The notes: generated from the sequence alone by a model not told the origin. 64,000 nt of DNA from CADEFX01 sp963840425 (GCA_963840425.1 CAWIYZ010000025.1:62001-126000), one strand, 5' to 3'; numbered from the stretch's first letter, positions 37,924 to 46,364 are shown. Numbers and translations: made by a program.

Positions 37924-38328
37924 TTACTGAGCAGCGCCGGAGCGGCCGGCCTGAAGCGCCCCTTCAAGGCACGAAATCAATTGCTGTTCGCTCACCGGCT
38001 TCAGCAGCAGGGCCAATGCGCCGCACCGCAATGCGGCTGCATGCATATGCCCATCGGAGTGAGCGGTGATGACGATCGTGGGAATGCTATGGCCTGCGCT
38101 TGACAAGCGTCGCTGCAGATCAACTCCGTTGACCCCCGGCATGCACAGGTCCGTGACCAGGCAACACGTATCCTTGAGCCGTTCGGATCGAAGAAATTCT
38201 TCGGCGGAACCAAATGCCGCCGTCACATAGCCATTCGCCTCGAGAAGGCTCGTTGTGGCCTCACGAACCGATAGATCATCATCAACGATCGAAATGAGAG
38301 ACGTCGCGGCCAACGTGGATACCTTCAC
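37924..38328 (-). CDS. Single-domain response regulator (FixJ-like receiver)
   Basis: A receiver of about 134 residues. The acidic pair is in LISIVDDDLSVREA, the phospho-acceptor in CLVTDLCMPGVNGVDL, the Thr in IVITAHSD, and the Lys in LLLKPVSEQQ. It closely resembles the receiver half of FixJ/NodW-type regulators but lacks the HTH. I prefer GTG 38328; a TTG start at 38346 is possible. It lies between the NarL-type and FixJ-type regulators. Confidence 0.85.
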   Translation of the reverse strand: MKVSTLAATSLISIVDDDLSVREATTSLLEANGYVTAAFGSAEEFLRSERLKDTCCLVTDLCMPGVNGVDLQRRLSSAGHSIPTIVITAHSDGHMHAAALRCGALALLLKPVSEQQLISCLEGALQAGRSGAAQ

Positions 38329-38394
38329 TAAAGAGCTGCCGCACAAGATAAGGGACGCCCAAAAATTGACATCCTATACAGAGGTTTAGATCGA

Positions 38395-39027
38395 TTAGTC
38401 TGGCAGCTCCAACTTCAGAGCGTGTGCCATTTTCACCAGGTGCGCCAAGGATTTCGCTCCCATTTTCCGCATGGCGTTACCGCGGTGCACCTTGACGGTT
38501 ATCTCGCTTACCCCAAGCCTGCCGGCAATCTGTTTGTTCAACAATCCAGCACTGACGAAAGCGATCACCTCTTGCTCGCGCGCGGTTAGGGACGTGAAGC
38601 GGCTCCTGATGTCGGCCATCGACTTCTGCTGGTCTCGCCGCTCGCCGTCCAACTCGAGCCCGCGCTGAACTGCGTCGAGCAGCTCCTGATCGCGGAAAGG
38701 CTTGGTCAGGAATTCTATGGCTCCGGCTTTCATGGCCCGAACACTCATGGGAATGTCGCCATGACCGGTAATAAAGATGACAGGAAGCTGAGCATCCAGC
38801 TTGGCAAGCTCGGATTGAAAATCGAGGCCGCTCAAGCCCGGCAGGCGGACGTCGAGCACAAGACAACTTGGCCCATCCGAGGCCCTCCTCTTCAAGAACT
38901 CGGCAGTCGATCCGAAAGCCTCAGCCGGCAAACCCACGGACGCAAACAACTCCACCAGCGACTCGCGTACGGCCGGGTCATCATCGACAACGAAAACCTT
39001 CGCGCGGATGTCAGCTGTGTTGCTCAT
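38395..39027 (-). CDS. FixJ-family response regulator
   Basis: A 210-residue regulator. The receiver shows KVFVVDDDPAVRESLVELFA, the Asp in CLVLDVRLPGLSGLDF, TGHGDIPMSVRAMKAGAIEF and LTKPF. The C-terminal LuxR HTH is SLTAREQEVIAFVSAGLLNK, then VSEITVKVHRGNAMRKM. ATG 39027 overlaps the end of the histidine kinase gene by 17 bases, so the two are translationally coupled and most likely form a cognate pair. Confidence 0.92.
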   Translation of the reverse strand: MSNTADIRAKVFVVDDDPAVRESLVELFASVGLPAEAFGSTAEFLKRRASDGPSCLVLDVRLPGLSGLDFQSELAKLDAQLPVIFITGHGDIPMSVRAMKAGAIEFLTKPFRDQELLDAVQRGLELDGERRDQQKSMADIRSRFTSLTAREQEVIAFVSAGLLNKQIAGRLGVSEITVKVHRGNAMRKMGAKSLAHLVKMAHALKLELPD

Positions 39028-40858
39028 CGGCGCCACCTGCGTTGGACATTGGGAGAGCAATTTGAAAAACAGCGCCATGCTGCGGCCCGGGCGAGACGCG
39101 CAGGGATCCGCCGTGCGCTTCAACAATCGAGCGGCATACCGAGAGGCCCAGCCCCATGCCGGCGGCCTTCGTGGTGAAGAATGGATCGAAGACCCGATCC
39201 AAATCCGCCGCGGCCACGCCCGGCCCCGAGTCTTCCACGGCAATCAGCACATGATCGCTCTCCCCGATCTCGGTCCTTGTTTGCAGCACCCGGGGGCGTT
39301 CGTTCGTCGCATGCATGGCATCCATGGCATTGGTGATCAGGTTCATGAGGACTTGTTGCAGTTGCACTCGGTTCGCCAATACGGCTGGATCCTCTCTGGC
39401 AAACTCCGTTTGCAGCACTATCTGCTTACTCCGAAACTCTCCCCGAAACAGAACTAACACCTCTTCAATAAGGCCGTTGATCTGTAGGCGCTCCTTGCCT
39501 GGCACATCACGTTTGAACATTGATCGCACGCTGGCAATGACCTCGCTCGCACGGTGCCCATCCCTCACCACGCGCTCCAGAACGGTCCGCACCTTGTCGA
39601 GGTCTGGCGAAGCATTCGCGAGCCAACGCAAACCCGCACTGGCGTTGGAAACAATCGCCGATAACGGCTGATTGACCTCATGCGCAATTGAAGCGGCCAT
39701 CTCTCCCATTGTCGTCAACCGTGAGACGCGCGCCAACTCCACCCGCTCTGCGGTCTCGCGCTCGCGCGCAGCGGCGAGCACCGACAGCATGTCGTTAAAG
39801 GCGCCGGTGACGCGGCCGATTTCATCCTGGCTCTTATAGTCAACGCGGAGGCTGTAGTCCTTGGTCTGGCGCACCCTCGAAACAACGGTCTCCAGTCGTT
39901 TCAATGGCCGGGCTATGTGCCGGTGAGTGAGGAAGGCAATGATTGTGCTCAGACCAACAAAGGCAGCGATGAAAAAGAGCGCCGCACGCATTCTTCCAAA
40001 CAGGCCATCAATCCGTTGATGCAAGAGACGATCAAGCTCGACCTGCCCAACGCTCCAGGCCCTGAGCGTGGCTTGAATGGGGCGCACATGAAAGCGGGTG
40101 TATACCGCCGCATCCCTGACATCGACTCCGGTTGCACTCGTCTGTACGGCACCGACATAGGATGCGACGCTTGTCATCATCGCCGCGAATTCCGCATCGA
40201 CAGCCCGCTTCAAGCGTCCGTCAGCATTTCCGCGGTATGCCGATTTCAGATCGTCACTGACCTCGTCAGCAACGGACCGCACCAGACTTATCAGGATCGG
40301 GAGACGAGCTTGCTGCATCGTCGAGGCGCCTGCGGCGATGTTCGCCTGAAAGGCATGCTGTAGCTCCGCCAAGCGGCCAAGCAGCGTTGGCAACTTGCGG
40401 ACCAGAATGGCCTGCACATAGTAGCTGTCGAGATCCGGGTCGAGTGCAAGGTTCGAAGCGTCGCCTATGCGCGCGGCCAATAGTTGCGCTTTGGAAAGCG
40501 CATCCACTACTGAAGAATCGATTTGAACAGGTTCCCGCTCCTGTAGCGAAAGTTTGCGCAATGCAGCAGCGAGAGCCTCCACGGCTTCGGCTATCTGGAG
40601 CCGATCATCTGCTTCTGCTTGGACAGCGGCGAGTGACTTCAGGATGGTCTCATGTGACGCATCGCGCTCTGGAGCGAGAACAGCATTGTAGACCTCACGA
40701 ACGGCCGACAAATGCCGGCTGCCGACCAGCTCCTTTCGCGCGAAGTCGATAGCAATCTGCTTTTCCCTAACGAGCTCGTAAATGGGCACGCCGACCGAGA
40801 TGATGAATGTGGCGCACAGGACGAGCAACTTGACGCTGGTTGGGAGGTTCTTGAACAC
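39011..40858 (-). CDS. Membrane sensor histidine kinase (HAMP, HisKA, HATPase)
   Basis: A 615-residue kinase. A membrane helix near residues 9-28 and another near 290-312 bracket a periplasmic helical sensor. HAMP follows (HIARPLKRLETVVSRVRQTK), then the phospho-acceptor His in SIAHEVNQPLSAIVSNASAG, and the ATPase motifs NLITNAMDAM, VEDSGPGV and GLGLSVCRSIVEAHGG. The HEVNQPL box is of the FixL/DctB type. It starts at GTG 40858. No PAS domain is visible, so oxygen/redox sensing through haem is not indicated. Confidence 0.92.
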   Translation of the reverse strand: MFKNLPTSVKLLVLCATFIISVGVPIYELVREKQIAIDFARKELVGSRHLSAVREVYNAVLAPERDASHETILKSLAAVQAEADDRLQIAEAVEALAAALRKLSLQEREPVQIDSSVVDALSKAQLLAARIGDASNLALDPDLDSYYVQAILVRKLPTLLGRLAELQHAFQANIAAGASTMQQARLPILISLVRSVADEVSDDLKSAYRGNADGRLKRAVDAEFAAMMTSVASYVGAVQTSATGVDVRDAAVYTRFHVRPIQATLRAWSVGQVELDRLLHQRIDGLFGRMRAALFFIAAFVGLSTIIAFLTHRHIARPLKRLETVVSRVRQTKDYSLRVDYKSQDEIGRVTGAFNDMLSVLAAARERETAERVELARVSRLTTMGEMAASIAHEVNQPLSAIVSNASAGLRWLANASPDLDKVRTVLERVVRDGHRASEVIASVRSMFKRDVPGKERLQINGLIEEVLVLFRGEFRSKQIVLQTEFAREDPAVLANRVQLQQVLMNLITNAMDAMHATNERPRVLQTRTEIGESDHVLIAVEDSGPGVAAADLDRVFDPFFTTKAAGMGLGLSVCRSIVEAHGGSLRVSPGPQHGAVFQIALPMSNAGGADEQHS

Positions 40859-40994
40859 GGGTCCGATAGCGCCTCGCAGAATATGACGACGAAAATGCCG
40901 GTGAGGGAATGGCCAGGATATGATCAGCCACCTTGGCGTCCTCGGGCCAGTGGCCCATGGAATCAGGGTTTCTTTCGATCTCCAGAACTAGGCC

Positions 40995-41194
40995 TCATAG
41001 CCGAGCGCCTGCCAATCTGCAGGCAGACATCGTGGCCGAGCCCAAAATAAGGTAGTCCAGCGCTTCGATGGGCTCTGCCACTTCAGCCTTAAATAGCGCC
41101 GATGGGCGCTTGATCGGCAATGCCTGCTGCTCGACCGGATCCCAATCGTGGGTGGCTTAGGTGGGTTCGGGCTGGCTAGCTCCGTGTCTGTCAT
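40995..41194 (-). pseudogene. Possible small frameshifted gene, unknown
   Basis: From ATG 41194 the frame gives MTDTELASPNPPKPP. With one missing base near 41150, the next frame continues as DWDPVEQQALPIKRPSALFK and runs to a stop at 40995, about 66 residues in all. The second part has protein-like composition but no start of its own. There is no clear ribosome site and I know no family, so this is a weak candidate. Confidence 0.25.
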
Positions 41195-41400
41195 CAAGCA
41201 GTAACAAATCGCGACGAAGCTCGCGTCATCGCTTCGAAGAATGCCAGTGGCGAATTAGCGTCTATCGTACCAAACGACCTTGATGTTTGATGAAGCCGTC
41301 GCCTTGCACCCAACGCTGGTGGCGAGGTCGTCGCTGATGCCGTTTCGGACCTTTCATCGCGAAGCTGGGGCAGACGCGCCTAACATTAGACCTCGATCCT

Positions 41401-41665
41401 ATGCAGACGACCCACGATGCACTTTGGATCGCCGCCGTCGTTACGGCTTGGGTTCTCGGGTATCTGGGTGCGCCATTTTGGATGATTGGCGTCGGATGCG
41501 CCTTACTCACCTTCAGCCTGATTTCTTGAATTGCGCGGATCGAGCGATCACTACTCGCGTGGGTACCCATTTGCCGCAAACGCACTCGCCAAAGCAACCG
41601 TCCAGATCGGCTTGGTTCTGCTCGTCTATGTCGCGGGCTTGGCGGCACGGCAGATCGGTGACTAG
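41401..41665 (+). pseudogene. Small two-helix membrane protein, frameshifted
   Basis: From ATG 41401 the frame reads MQTTHDALWIAAVVTAWVLG, then a hydrophobic run ending in LLTFSLIS and a stop at 41529. If one T is removed from TTT at 41522-41524, it continues LELRGSSDHYSRGYPFAANA and then ATVQIGLVLLVYVAGLAARQ to a stop at 41665, about 87 residues. The result is a regular protein with two membrane segments. Both parts fit so well that this is probably one real gene with a one-base insertion. The function is unknown. Confidence 0.5.
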
Positions 41666-41817
41666 GCGCTGGTGCAAAGAAGGCCTGCTTCCACGAAGGG
41701 TCGCGGGCCAGTAGTGGCTTCCTGAGGATGGAGGCCCGGAAAGTCCGCTCCAAGACCCCCAGCGGCTTAGGATTCGCGCACCACCTGGATTACTGCCTAA
41801 CTCTGTTGCGCTTCGAG

Positions 41818-42567
41818 CTAGAGCAATGTCTGGAGCTGCCCCAACTCCTTGGCGTTCAGATCGGAAACAGCCCAGTAGGTCAAGCCTCCCGCCGTCCATG
41901 AAATGACATTGTACCCCTGCAGGCTCGCAGGCCTGACGGAGGTGGCCTCGCTCGAGGCTGCGGGCCACATGAAAACATTGATGATGTGAGCGCGTCGCTT
42001 GTAGACGAGCGTCGCCGTACGTCGACCGTCGACGAGGTCAAGACGGCCGCCGATCAAGGGAAAGCCCTCCGCGGTCAGGTCCTTGACGGTGGGCGCAAAT
42101 TCAATGCGCCCGTTAAACCAAGGCTTGACGGTGTGACTTTCCGACGAAGCGACCTGAACGGCGCTCTCCTGCAGAAGCGACCGCGCGTGTGCGGAGACAA
42201 CGTCTCGCTCCACGCTGCGCTTTTGTGCTGCGGAGTCCGACAGCTGCCATCCGATCAGACCCGATAGCCCCGCGACGATGGTCAGCGCCGCAGCTTGCCG
42301 GGAGAACTGACGCCACTCGAAACGAGCGTTGTCATTGGCCGACCCCCGCTCCTCAGCCAGTCTTGCACGTATCCTGTCACTGAGGTCGGGCGGCGTGGCG
42401 ACGCGACCCATAGTGCGCAACTGCTCGCCCATTCGGCGGTACTCGCTCGTACGCTCGGTACACAACGGACAGGCGGCAACGTGGGCTGCGGCGGCTTGCT
42501 GCTGGTCGGCGGCATTCTCGCCGTCGATCAGTGAACTGAGCGCCTCATGTGCCTCCCTACATTGCAT
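41818..42567 (-). CDS. Zinc-finger anti-sigma factor
   Basis: A 249-residue membrane protein. The cytoplasmic N-terminus has the anti-sigma zinc motif with HVAACPLCTERTSEYRRM, preceded by the Cys in MQCREAH. One membrane helix follows (AAALTIVAGLSGLIGWQLSD, about residues 96-115), then a periplasmic domain with no known fold. It holds the ECF sigma factor inactive until stressed. ATG 42567 lies 11 bases inside the sigma gene end, so the two are translated together. Confidence 0.88.
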   Translation of the reverse strand: MQCREAHEALSSLIDGENAADQQQAAAAHVAACPLCTERTSEYRRMGEQLRTMGRVATPPDLSDRIRARLAEERGSANDNARFEWRQFSRQAAALTIVAGLSGLIGWQLSDSAAQKRSVERDVVSAHARSLLQESAVQVASSESHTVKPWFNGRIEFAPTVKDLTAEGFPLIGGRLDLVDGRRTATLVYKRRAHIINVFMWPAASSEATSVRPASLQGYNVISWTAGGLTYWAVSDLNAKELGQLQTLL

Positions 42568-43111
42568 CGGGCTCATCCTTTGCGATGCGTCGCGCCAGAG
42601 CCTCACGCAGGTCAGCGCGCCCGCGCGACAGTCGGGACATCACCGTACCGACGGGAGCATCGATCGCCTGGGCAATCTCATTGTACGACATACCCTCCAA
42701 CTCGCGAAGCACGATGACTTCCCGATAGTCGACGGAAAGCTCGGCGAGCGCAGACAGGAGCTGCTGGCGCTCCCCGGCGGCAATCAGCAGGCCCTCCGCC
42801 GATGGTTCTGACGAGGCCACGTCGCCAAGATCCTCCCGGTCCCTGGCCTTGAGATCCTCACTGAGGACTATCACGTTGGTCCCACGTCGGCGATTCTGCA
42901 TACTGCGGTAGGCGGTATTGCGCACGATGGCAAGAAGCCACGGTTTGACAGAGTTGCTTCTGAGGTCCGCGAAGGCGCGGAAAGCCCGCAAGTAAGCATC
43001 CTGTACCACGTCCTCCGCCTCCTCGCGGCCACGCACAATCCAATAGGCAAGATTGAACGCAGCCCGCATGTGCGGGATCACCAGCTCCTCGAACCGACTT
43101 CTCGAGACCAT
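42557..43111 (-). CDS. ECF sigma factor (RpoE-like)
   Basis: A 184-residue sigma-70 family factor. Region 2 is present (AFNLAYWIVRGREEAEDVVQ, DAYLRAFRAF) and region 4 has YREVIVLRELEGMSYNEIAQ, then GTVMSRLSRGRADL. ATG 43111 follows GGAGCGAGG; a longer form from 43126 exists. It is co-transcribed with the anti-sigma gene. A GGGAATA-type promoter element upstream suggests autoregulation. Confidence 0.92.
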   Translation of the reverse strand: MVSRSRFEELVIPHMRAAFNLAYWIVRGREEAEDVVQDAYLRAFRAFADLRSNSVKPWLLAIVRNTAYRSMQNRRRGTNVIVLSEDLKARDREDLGDVASSEPSAEGLLIAAGERQQLLSALAELSVDYREVIVLRELEGMSYNEIAQAIDAPVGTVMSRLSRGRADLREALARRIAKDEPDAM

Positions 43112-43171
43112 CCTCGCTCCGTGCACAGCAGTCTGGTCTCATTCAATCCTTGATCCCGCCCGATGCCAACT

Positions 43172-43178
43172 TATTCCC
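43172..43178 (-). promoter_or_regulatory. Possible ECF -35 element for the sigma operon
   Basis: GGGAATA on the minus strand, 61 bases upstream of the sigma start at 43111. The same heptamer occurs on the plus strand at 43220-43226 in the same divergent region. No matching -10 element (GTCT-like) could be found at the right distance on this side. Confidence 0.3.
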
Positions 43179-43219
43179 GATAGGGCGTCTATTTATTTTT
43201 GGGGTCGAGGCTCGACGCC

Positions 43220-43248
43220 GGGAATAGCAGTTCACGGACGAGAGTCTC
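43220..43248 (+). promoter_or_regulatory. Possible ECF-type promoter
   Basis: GGGAATA (43220-43226) followed after 17 bases by GTCTC (43244-43248). The spacing is right for an ECF -35/-10 pair, and it faces the small exported protein gene and the CidA/LrgB genes. Control by the neighbouring sigma factor is a hypothesis. Confidence 0.35.
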
Positions 43249-43633
43249 TGGTCCCAGGAGCCACAAAGGTCTGAGTTCAACCTGCCGTTGCGCAGTCGCA
43301 CTAGTCCGTCGTCGCGGACGGTGGGTTGGACTTGCCCAATTCCAGCGGGGAGTCATGGATCATCCACGCTTCGAACCCATCCAAGGTCACCGCGATAGCC
43401 TGCATCTTGCCTATCACGGCGGCAACGTCGTTGAGCTGGTTCTAGGGCTGATCGATCGCCGCGTGATCAAGGCTGCGCGTACGCGGTACGCGCTGACGGC
43501 GCCGATCAGCCAGCAATCTCGGCAAGACTTCACGCCTGACCACATCGTGCACTTTGGGACTTCACGCTGCCCTAACGCGAAAGTCACGCAGGGTGCGTTT
43601 GATCGGGAGCGCAACCGCCACATGGAGGCAACG

Positions 43634-43870
43634 ATGCAATCATCGACCAAGCTTGCCGTTCCCATCGTCCTCGCTACGGCAGCTATCGCCGCTGCAGCGA
43701 TGTTCTCGATCCAACCACCACCCTCCTCCCAGGCGATCGCGAGCGCATCCGATAGAGAGTCGAGCACACACGTGTCGGCTGCAATGTCGGCCGGAAATCT
43801 GAGCGAGGAAGCAGCCTTCCCAGATTCTTCGCGGATGATCTGGTTGCCCCTCACTGCCGACGGCCAATAG
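43634..43870 (+). CDS. Small exported or membrane-anchored protein, unknown
   Basis: A 78-residue protein with an N-terminal hydrophobic segment (LAVPIVLATAAIAAAAMFSI) and a Ser/Ala-rich tail ending WLPLTADGQ. A strong GGAGG lies 5 bases before ATG 43634, so I prefer this to upstream starts. No family recognised. It stands at the head of the rightward group facing the sigma operon and may be a sigma target. Confidence 0.55.
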   Translation: MQSSTKLAVPIVLATAAIAAAAMFSIQPPPSSQAIASASDRESSTHVSAAMSAGNLSEEAAFPDSSRMIWLPLTADGQ

Positions 43871-44044
43871 AGCGGCAACGCTCCAACGCGCGAGGGTGAC
43901 CCCGGCAATATGTCAGATCAAGCAACCCGCCCCATCCATCACGACCCGACGCGGGAGATCGATCTTCTGCTGCTCGACGAAATCCTACACACCACCGGGG
44001 CCAGCTCTCGCCACAGTTCTCAACACCTGAAAGGAGAACCAACG

Positions 44045-44197
44045 ATGCAGCGCAGGAATTTCGACCTCAGCCCGGGTGTTCGCCTTCTCCAGGTGTCAGT
44101 TCTCCTGGCTATGGCCGCCGGTGTCGCTGCACTTGCCGCGTGGGCACCAGAGATTGCCACGGCATCGGCGACACTTGTTGTTGTCGCAGCCCCCTGA
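44045..44197 (+). CDS. 50-residue single-pass membrane protein ahead of the CidA/LrgA gene
   Basis: An AAGGAG site stands 8 bases upstream of the ATG. The peptide starts MQRRNFDLSPGVRLLQVSV and has one hydrophobic helix (VLLAMAAGVAALAAWAPEIA). No family is recognised. It is 34 bases ahead of the CidA/LrgA gene, and its ribosome site argues for real translation. A role with the holin-like proteins is guesswork. Confidence 0.55.
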   Translation: MQRRNFDLSPGVRLLQVSVLLAMAAGVAALAAWAPEIATASATLVVVAAP

Positions 44198-44231
44198 AGC
44201 TCCACCCAGACCGGGTCTGGCAGGTGAAACG

Positions 44232-44627
44232 ATGCTCAAAGGTGTTGCATGGCTGCTAGGTTTCCAAGGAATTGGCGAGCTTGTCAGCACTTTGCTGCGG
44301 CTACCGGTCTCTGGCGCAGTCTGCGGCATGACATTGCTGTTGGTCTCACTCATTTGCAGGGGTGAGGTCCCGGACGAGTTGCTACGCGTCACGGACGTTC
44401 TTCTGGCCAACATGCCTATTTTGTTCGTGCCTGTCGGCGCCGGTCTCATTGCCTATATGGACTTGTTCCAACGCCATTGGCTCGTGGTGGTGATTGGCGT
44501 GGCTGGCGGAACTTTCGTGACCCTGGGAGCGACCGCGCTGGTCGTGCACTTCCTAGCGAGGCGTACTCTCGCGACCGAAGTAGGTGCGAGAGCGATGCGA
44601 GAGCTCCCCATCCGCAGTCGCAGCTGA
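44232..44627 (+). CDS. CidA/LrgA-family holin-like membrane protein
   Basis: A 131-residue membrane protein with four helices. Signatures are GELVSTLLRLPVSGAVCGMT, LLANMPILFVPVGAGLIAYM and VVVIGVAGGTFVTLGATALV, which match the CidA/LrgA family. CidA/LrgA with LrgB/CidB control murein hydrolase export, pyruvate/acetate transport or programmed lysis, depending on the organism. The start MLKGVAWLL at 44232 fits the family N-terminus. It is followed 14 bases later by lrgB. Confidence 0.88.
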   Translation: MLKGVAWLLGFQGIGELVSTLLRLPVSGAVCGMTLLLVSLICRGEVPDELLRVTDVLLANMPILFVPVGAGLIAYMDLFQRHWLVVVIGVAGGTFVTLGATALVVHFLARRTLATEVGARAMRELPIRSRS

Positions 44628-44641
44628 CCTCGAGAGCAGAC

Positions 44642-45349
44642 ATGCCAAGCAACATGCAGGCCCACCCACTGCTGTTCCTGACCTTGACCGTGGTTGTGTT
44701 CGTCCTGTCCTCTTGGGTTCATCAGCGCACGCGGGCACATCCCCTCGCCAACCCGGTACTGCTGTCGGTGTGTCTGCTGATTGTGCTGATGACCGCAACC
44801 GGCACGCCATACGAGCGCTACTTTGAAGGTGCGCAATTCATTCATTTCCTGCTTGGCCCGGCTACCGTCGCGCTGGCCGTCCCCATTTTCCGGCATATCG
44901 GCAAGATTCGAGCAGCCATAGTGCCTGTCGCTGCCGGTATTGTCGCTGGCTCGGTCGCCGGCCTGGCGCTCGTCGGCGCTGCATCTTGGATCCTTGCCGC
45001 CGATCCAGCCCTCACCGCGTCGCTTGCCACCAAGTCGGTCACCGCTCCGGTGGCGATGGCCATTGCGCCGTACACCGGTGCTATTCCCTCGCTGGCAGCC
45101 ATCGTGGCGGTGTTGGCCGGCATGATTGGGGCGGCATTCGGACCGTCGCTGCTCGATCGGCTCGGTGTCATGGACCCAATTGCGCGCGGTTTGGCGATGG
45201 GCACGGCCAGTCACGGCCAGGGCACGGCACGTGTTTTCCAAGAGAACGAAGAGGCCGGCGCCTTGTCCAGCGTCGCCATGGGACTGACAGCGTTGGCTAT
45301 GGCAGGCACCATGCCGTCGTTGGCTAGGCTCCTGCTCATTGTGCCGTAG
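44642..45349 (+). CDS. LrgB/CidB-family membrane protein
   Basis: A 235-residue polytopic protein. Signatures are LLGPATVALAVPIFRHIGKI, TKSVTAPVAMAIAPYTGAIP and ARGLAMGTASHGQGTARVFQ, the last being the highly conserved LrgB motif around SHGxGTA. It partners with the upstream CidA/LrgA protein. ATG 44642 is used; 44654 is also possible. The pair is likely one transcript with the preceding 50-residue gene. Confidence 0.92.
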   Translation: MPSNMQAHPLLFLTLTVVVFVLSSWVHQRTRAHPLANPVLLSVCLLIVLMTATGTPYERYFEGAQFIHFLLGPATVALAVPIFRHIGKIRAAIVPVAAGIVAGSVAGLALVGAASWILAADPALTASLATKSVTAPVAMAIAPYTGAIPSLAAIVAVLAGMIGAAFGPSLLDRLGVMDPIARGLAMGTASHGQGTARVFQENEEAGALSSVAMGLTALAMAGTMPSLARLLLIVP

Positions 45350-45428
45350 GACGCTGCAAGCGCCGGAACAAGATCACGTCTGTTTGAGATGGTGGCCATA
45401 GCGAGCCTGCCTGGCAGCGCATAGGCTA

Positions 45429-45448
45429 GTGGGTAAGGAAGTACCCAC
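45429..45448. repeat. Short inverted repeat upstream of the dienelactone hydrolase gene
   Basis: GTGGGTA (45429-45435) and TACCCAC (45442-45448) form a perfect 7-base dyad with a 6-base spacer. It lies 21 bases before the ATG of the hydrolase gene, where it could be an operator or affect translation. There is no T-run, so it is not a typical terminator for lrgB. Confidence 0.5.
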
Positions 45449-45469
45449 AGCCAAGCCAGGAGAAGGCTT

Positions 45470-46351
45470 ATGCCCGAACGCCCGATCGTCACGCAGGACA
45501 TGATCAACCTGTATGACGAGTACACCCACATCACGCTCGACCGCCGTGCCTACATGGCCAAGCTTACCGCGCTCGTCGGCTCTACTGCCGCCGCGGCCGG
45601 CGTGACCTCACTGATCGAGGCCAACAAGGCGTCCGCACAGATCGTCAAGCCGGACGACCCTCGCGTAAAGGCGGAGCGCATCACTTACCCGGGTGAAGGT
45701 GGTGACATGTCCGGCTACCTCTGCATGCCGGCGGGCACGACCGGCAAGCTCCCGGCCGTCATCGTCATTCACGAGAACCGAGGGCTTGTTCCGCACATTC
45801 AGGATGTCACGCGACGCATGGCCCTCGAGGGCTTCTTGGCGCTCGGGCCTGATTTCCTGACCCAGTCAGGCGGAACACCAGAGGACGAGGACAAAGGCCG
45901 CGAAATGATCGGAAAGCTGGACCGGCCGCGCACAATTGCCAACGCCGCAGCGACCGTCCAATTCTTGCAGGCACACGTCAACAGCAATGGCAAGGTAGGC
46001 GCGACCGGCTTCTGCTGGGGCGGCGGGGTTACCAACGCACTCGCCGCTGCGGCTGGTCCAGATCTGTTGGCCGCTGCTCCCTACTATGGTGCACAGCCGC
46101 CCGCCGACCAAGTGCCGAAGATCAAGGCACGCATGCTGCTGCACTACGCCCAGAACGACGACAATATCAACAAGGGCATTGCCGCGTACAAGGACGCGCT
46201 CGACCAGGCTGGCACTAAGTACGAGCTGTTCACCTACGAAGGCGCCCAGCATGCGTTCAACAACGACACGTCGGCAGCGCGCTACAACAAGGCCGCGGCA
46301 GACCTCGCTTGGAACCGCACCGTGGACATGTTCAAACAAGTTCTGGCGTAG
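45470..46351 (+). CDS. Dienelactone hydrolase family protein, exported form
   Basis: A 293-residue alpha/beta hydrolase with a nucleophile Cys in GATGFCWGGGVTN, an acid in YAQNDDNINKG and a His in YEGAQHAFNNDTS, the DLH triad. The N-terminus has a twin-arginine-like signal starting late (DRRAYMAKLTALVGSTAAAA, ending near KASAQ), preceded by about 25 residues. This form (YghX-like) is common and functions outside the cytoplasm if the signal is real. An AGGAGAAGG site precedes the ATG. Substrate unknown. Confidence 0.9.
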   Translation: MPERPIVTQDMINLYDEYTHITLDRRAYMAKLTALVGSTAAAAGVTSLIEANKASAQIVKPDDPRVKAERITYPGEGGDMSGYLCMPAGTTGKLPAVIVIHENRGLVPHIQDVTRRMALEGFLALGPDFLTQSGGTPEDEDKGREMIGKLDRPRTIANAAATVQFLQAHVNSNGKVGATGFCWGGGVTNALAAAAGPDLLAAAPYYGAQPPADQVPKIKARMLLHYAQNDDNINKGIAAYKDALDQAGTKYELFTYEGAQHAFNNDTSAARYNKAAADLAWNRTVDMFKQVLA

Positions 46352-46364
46352 CTGAGTGGGAGCG

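Larger units (their letters stand above)
40859..41817. other. Gene-poor region between the histidine kinase and the anti-sigma gene
   Basis: Apart from the two small frameshifted candidates (40995-41194 and 41401-41665), this 959-base stretch has no coding signal I can support. Other open frames here overlap those and have low-complexity composition. It lies at the boundary between the two-component cluster and the sigma/anti-sigma operon. Confidence 0.45.
43112..43633. other. Divergent region upstream of the ECF sigma operon
   Basis: This 522-base divergent region contains the candidate promoter elements below. A frame of 93 codons (43355-43633) runs in phase into the small exported protein, but its GGGGAG lies only two bases before the ATG and the composition is not protein-like, so I regard it as untranslated leader. 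Confidence 0.45.

Noticed and set aside
41262..41753. A 163-codon minus-strand frame in the gene-poor region
   Set aside because: It has basic, low-complexity composition, no start signal and overlaps the better small membrane-protein candidate on the plus strand.
43355..43633. N-terminal extension of the 43634 protein starting at ATG 43355
   Set aside because: The GGGGAG lies only two bases from that ATG, the composition is not protein-like, and a much better ribosome site fits ATG 43634.
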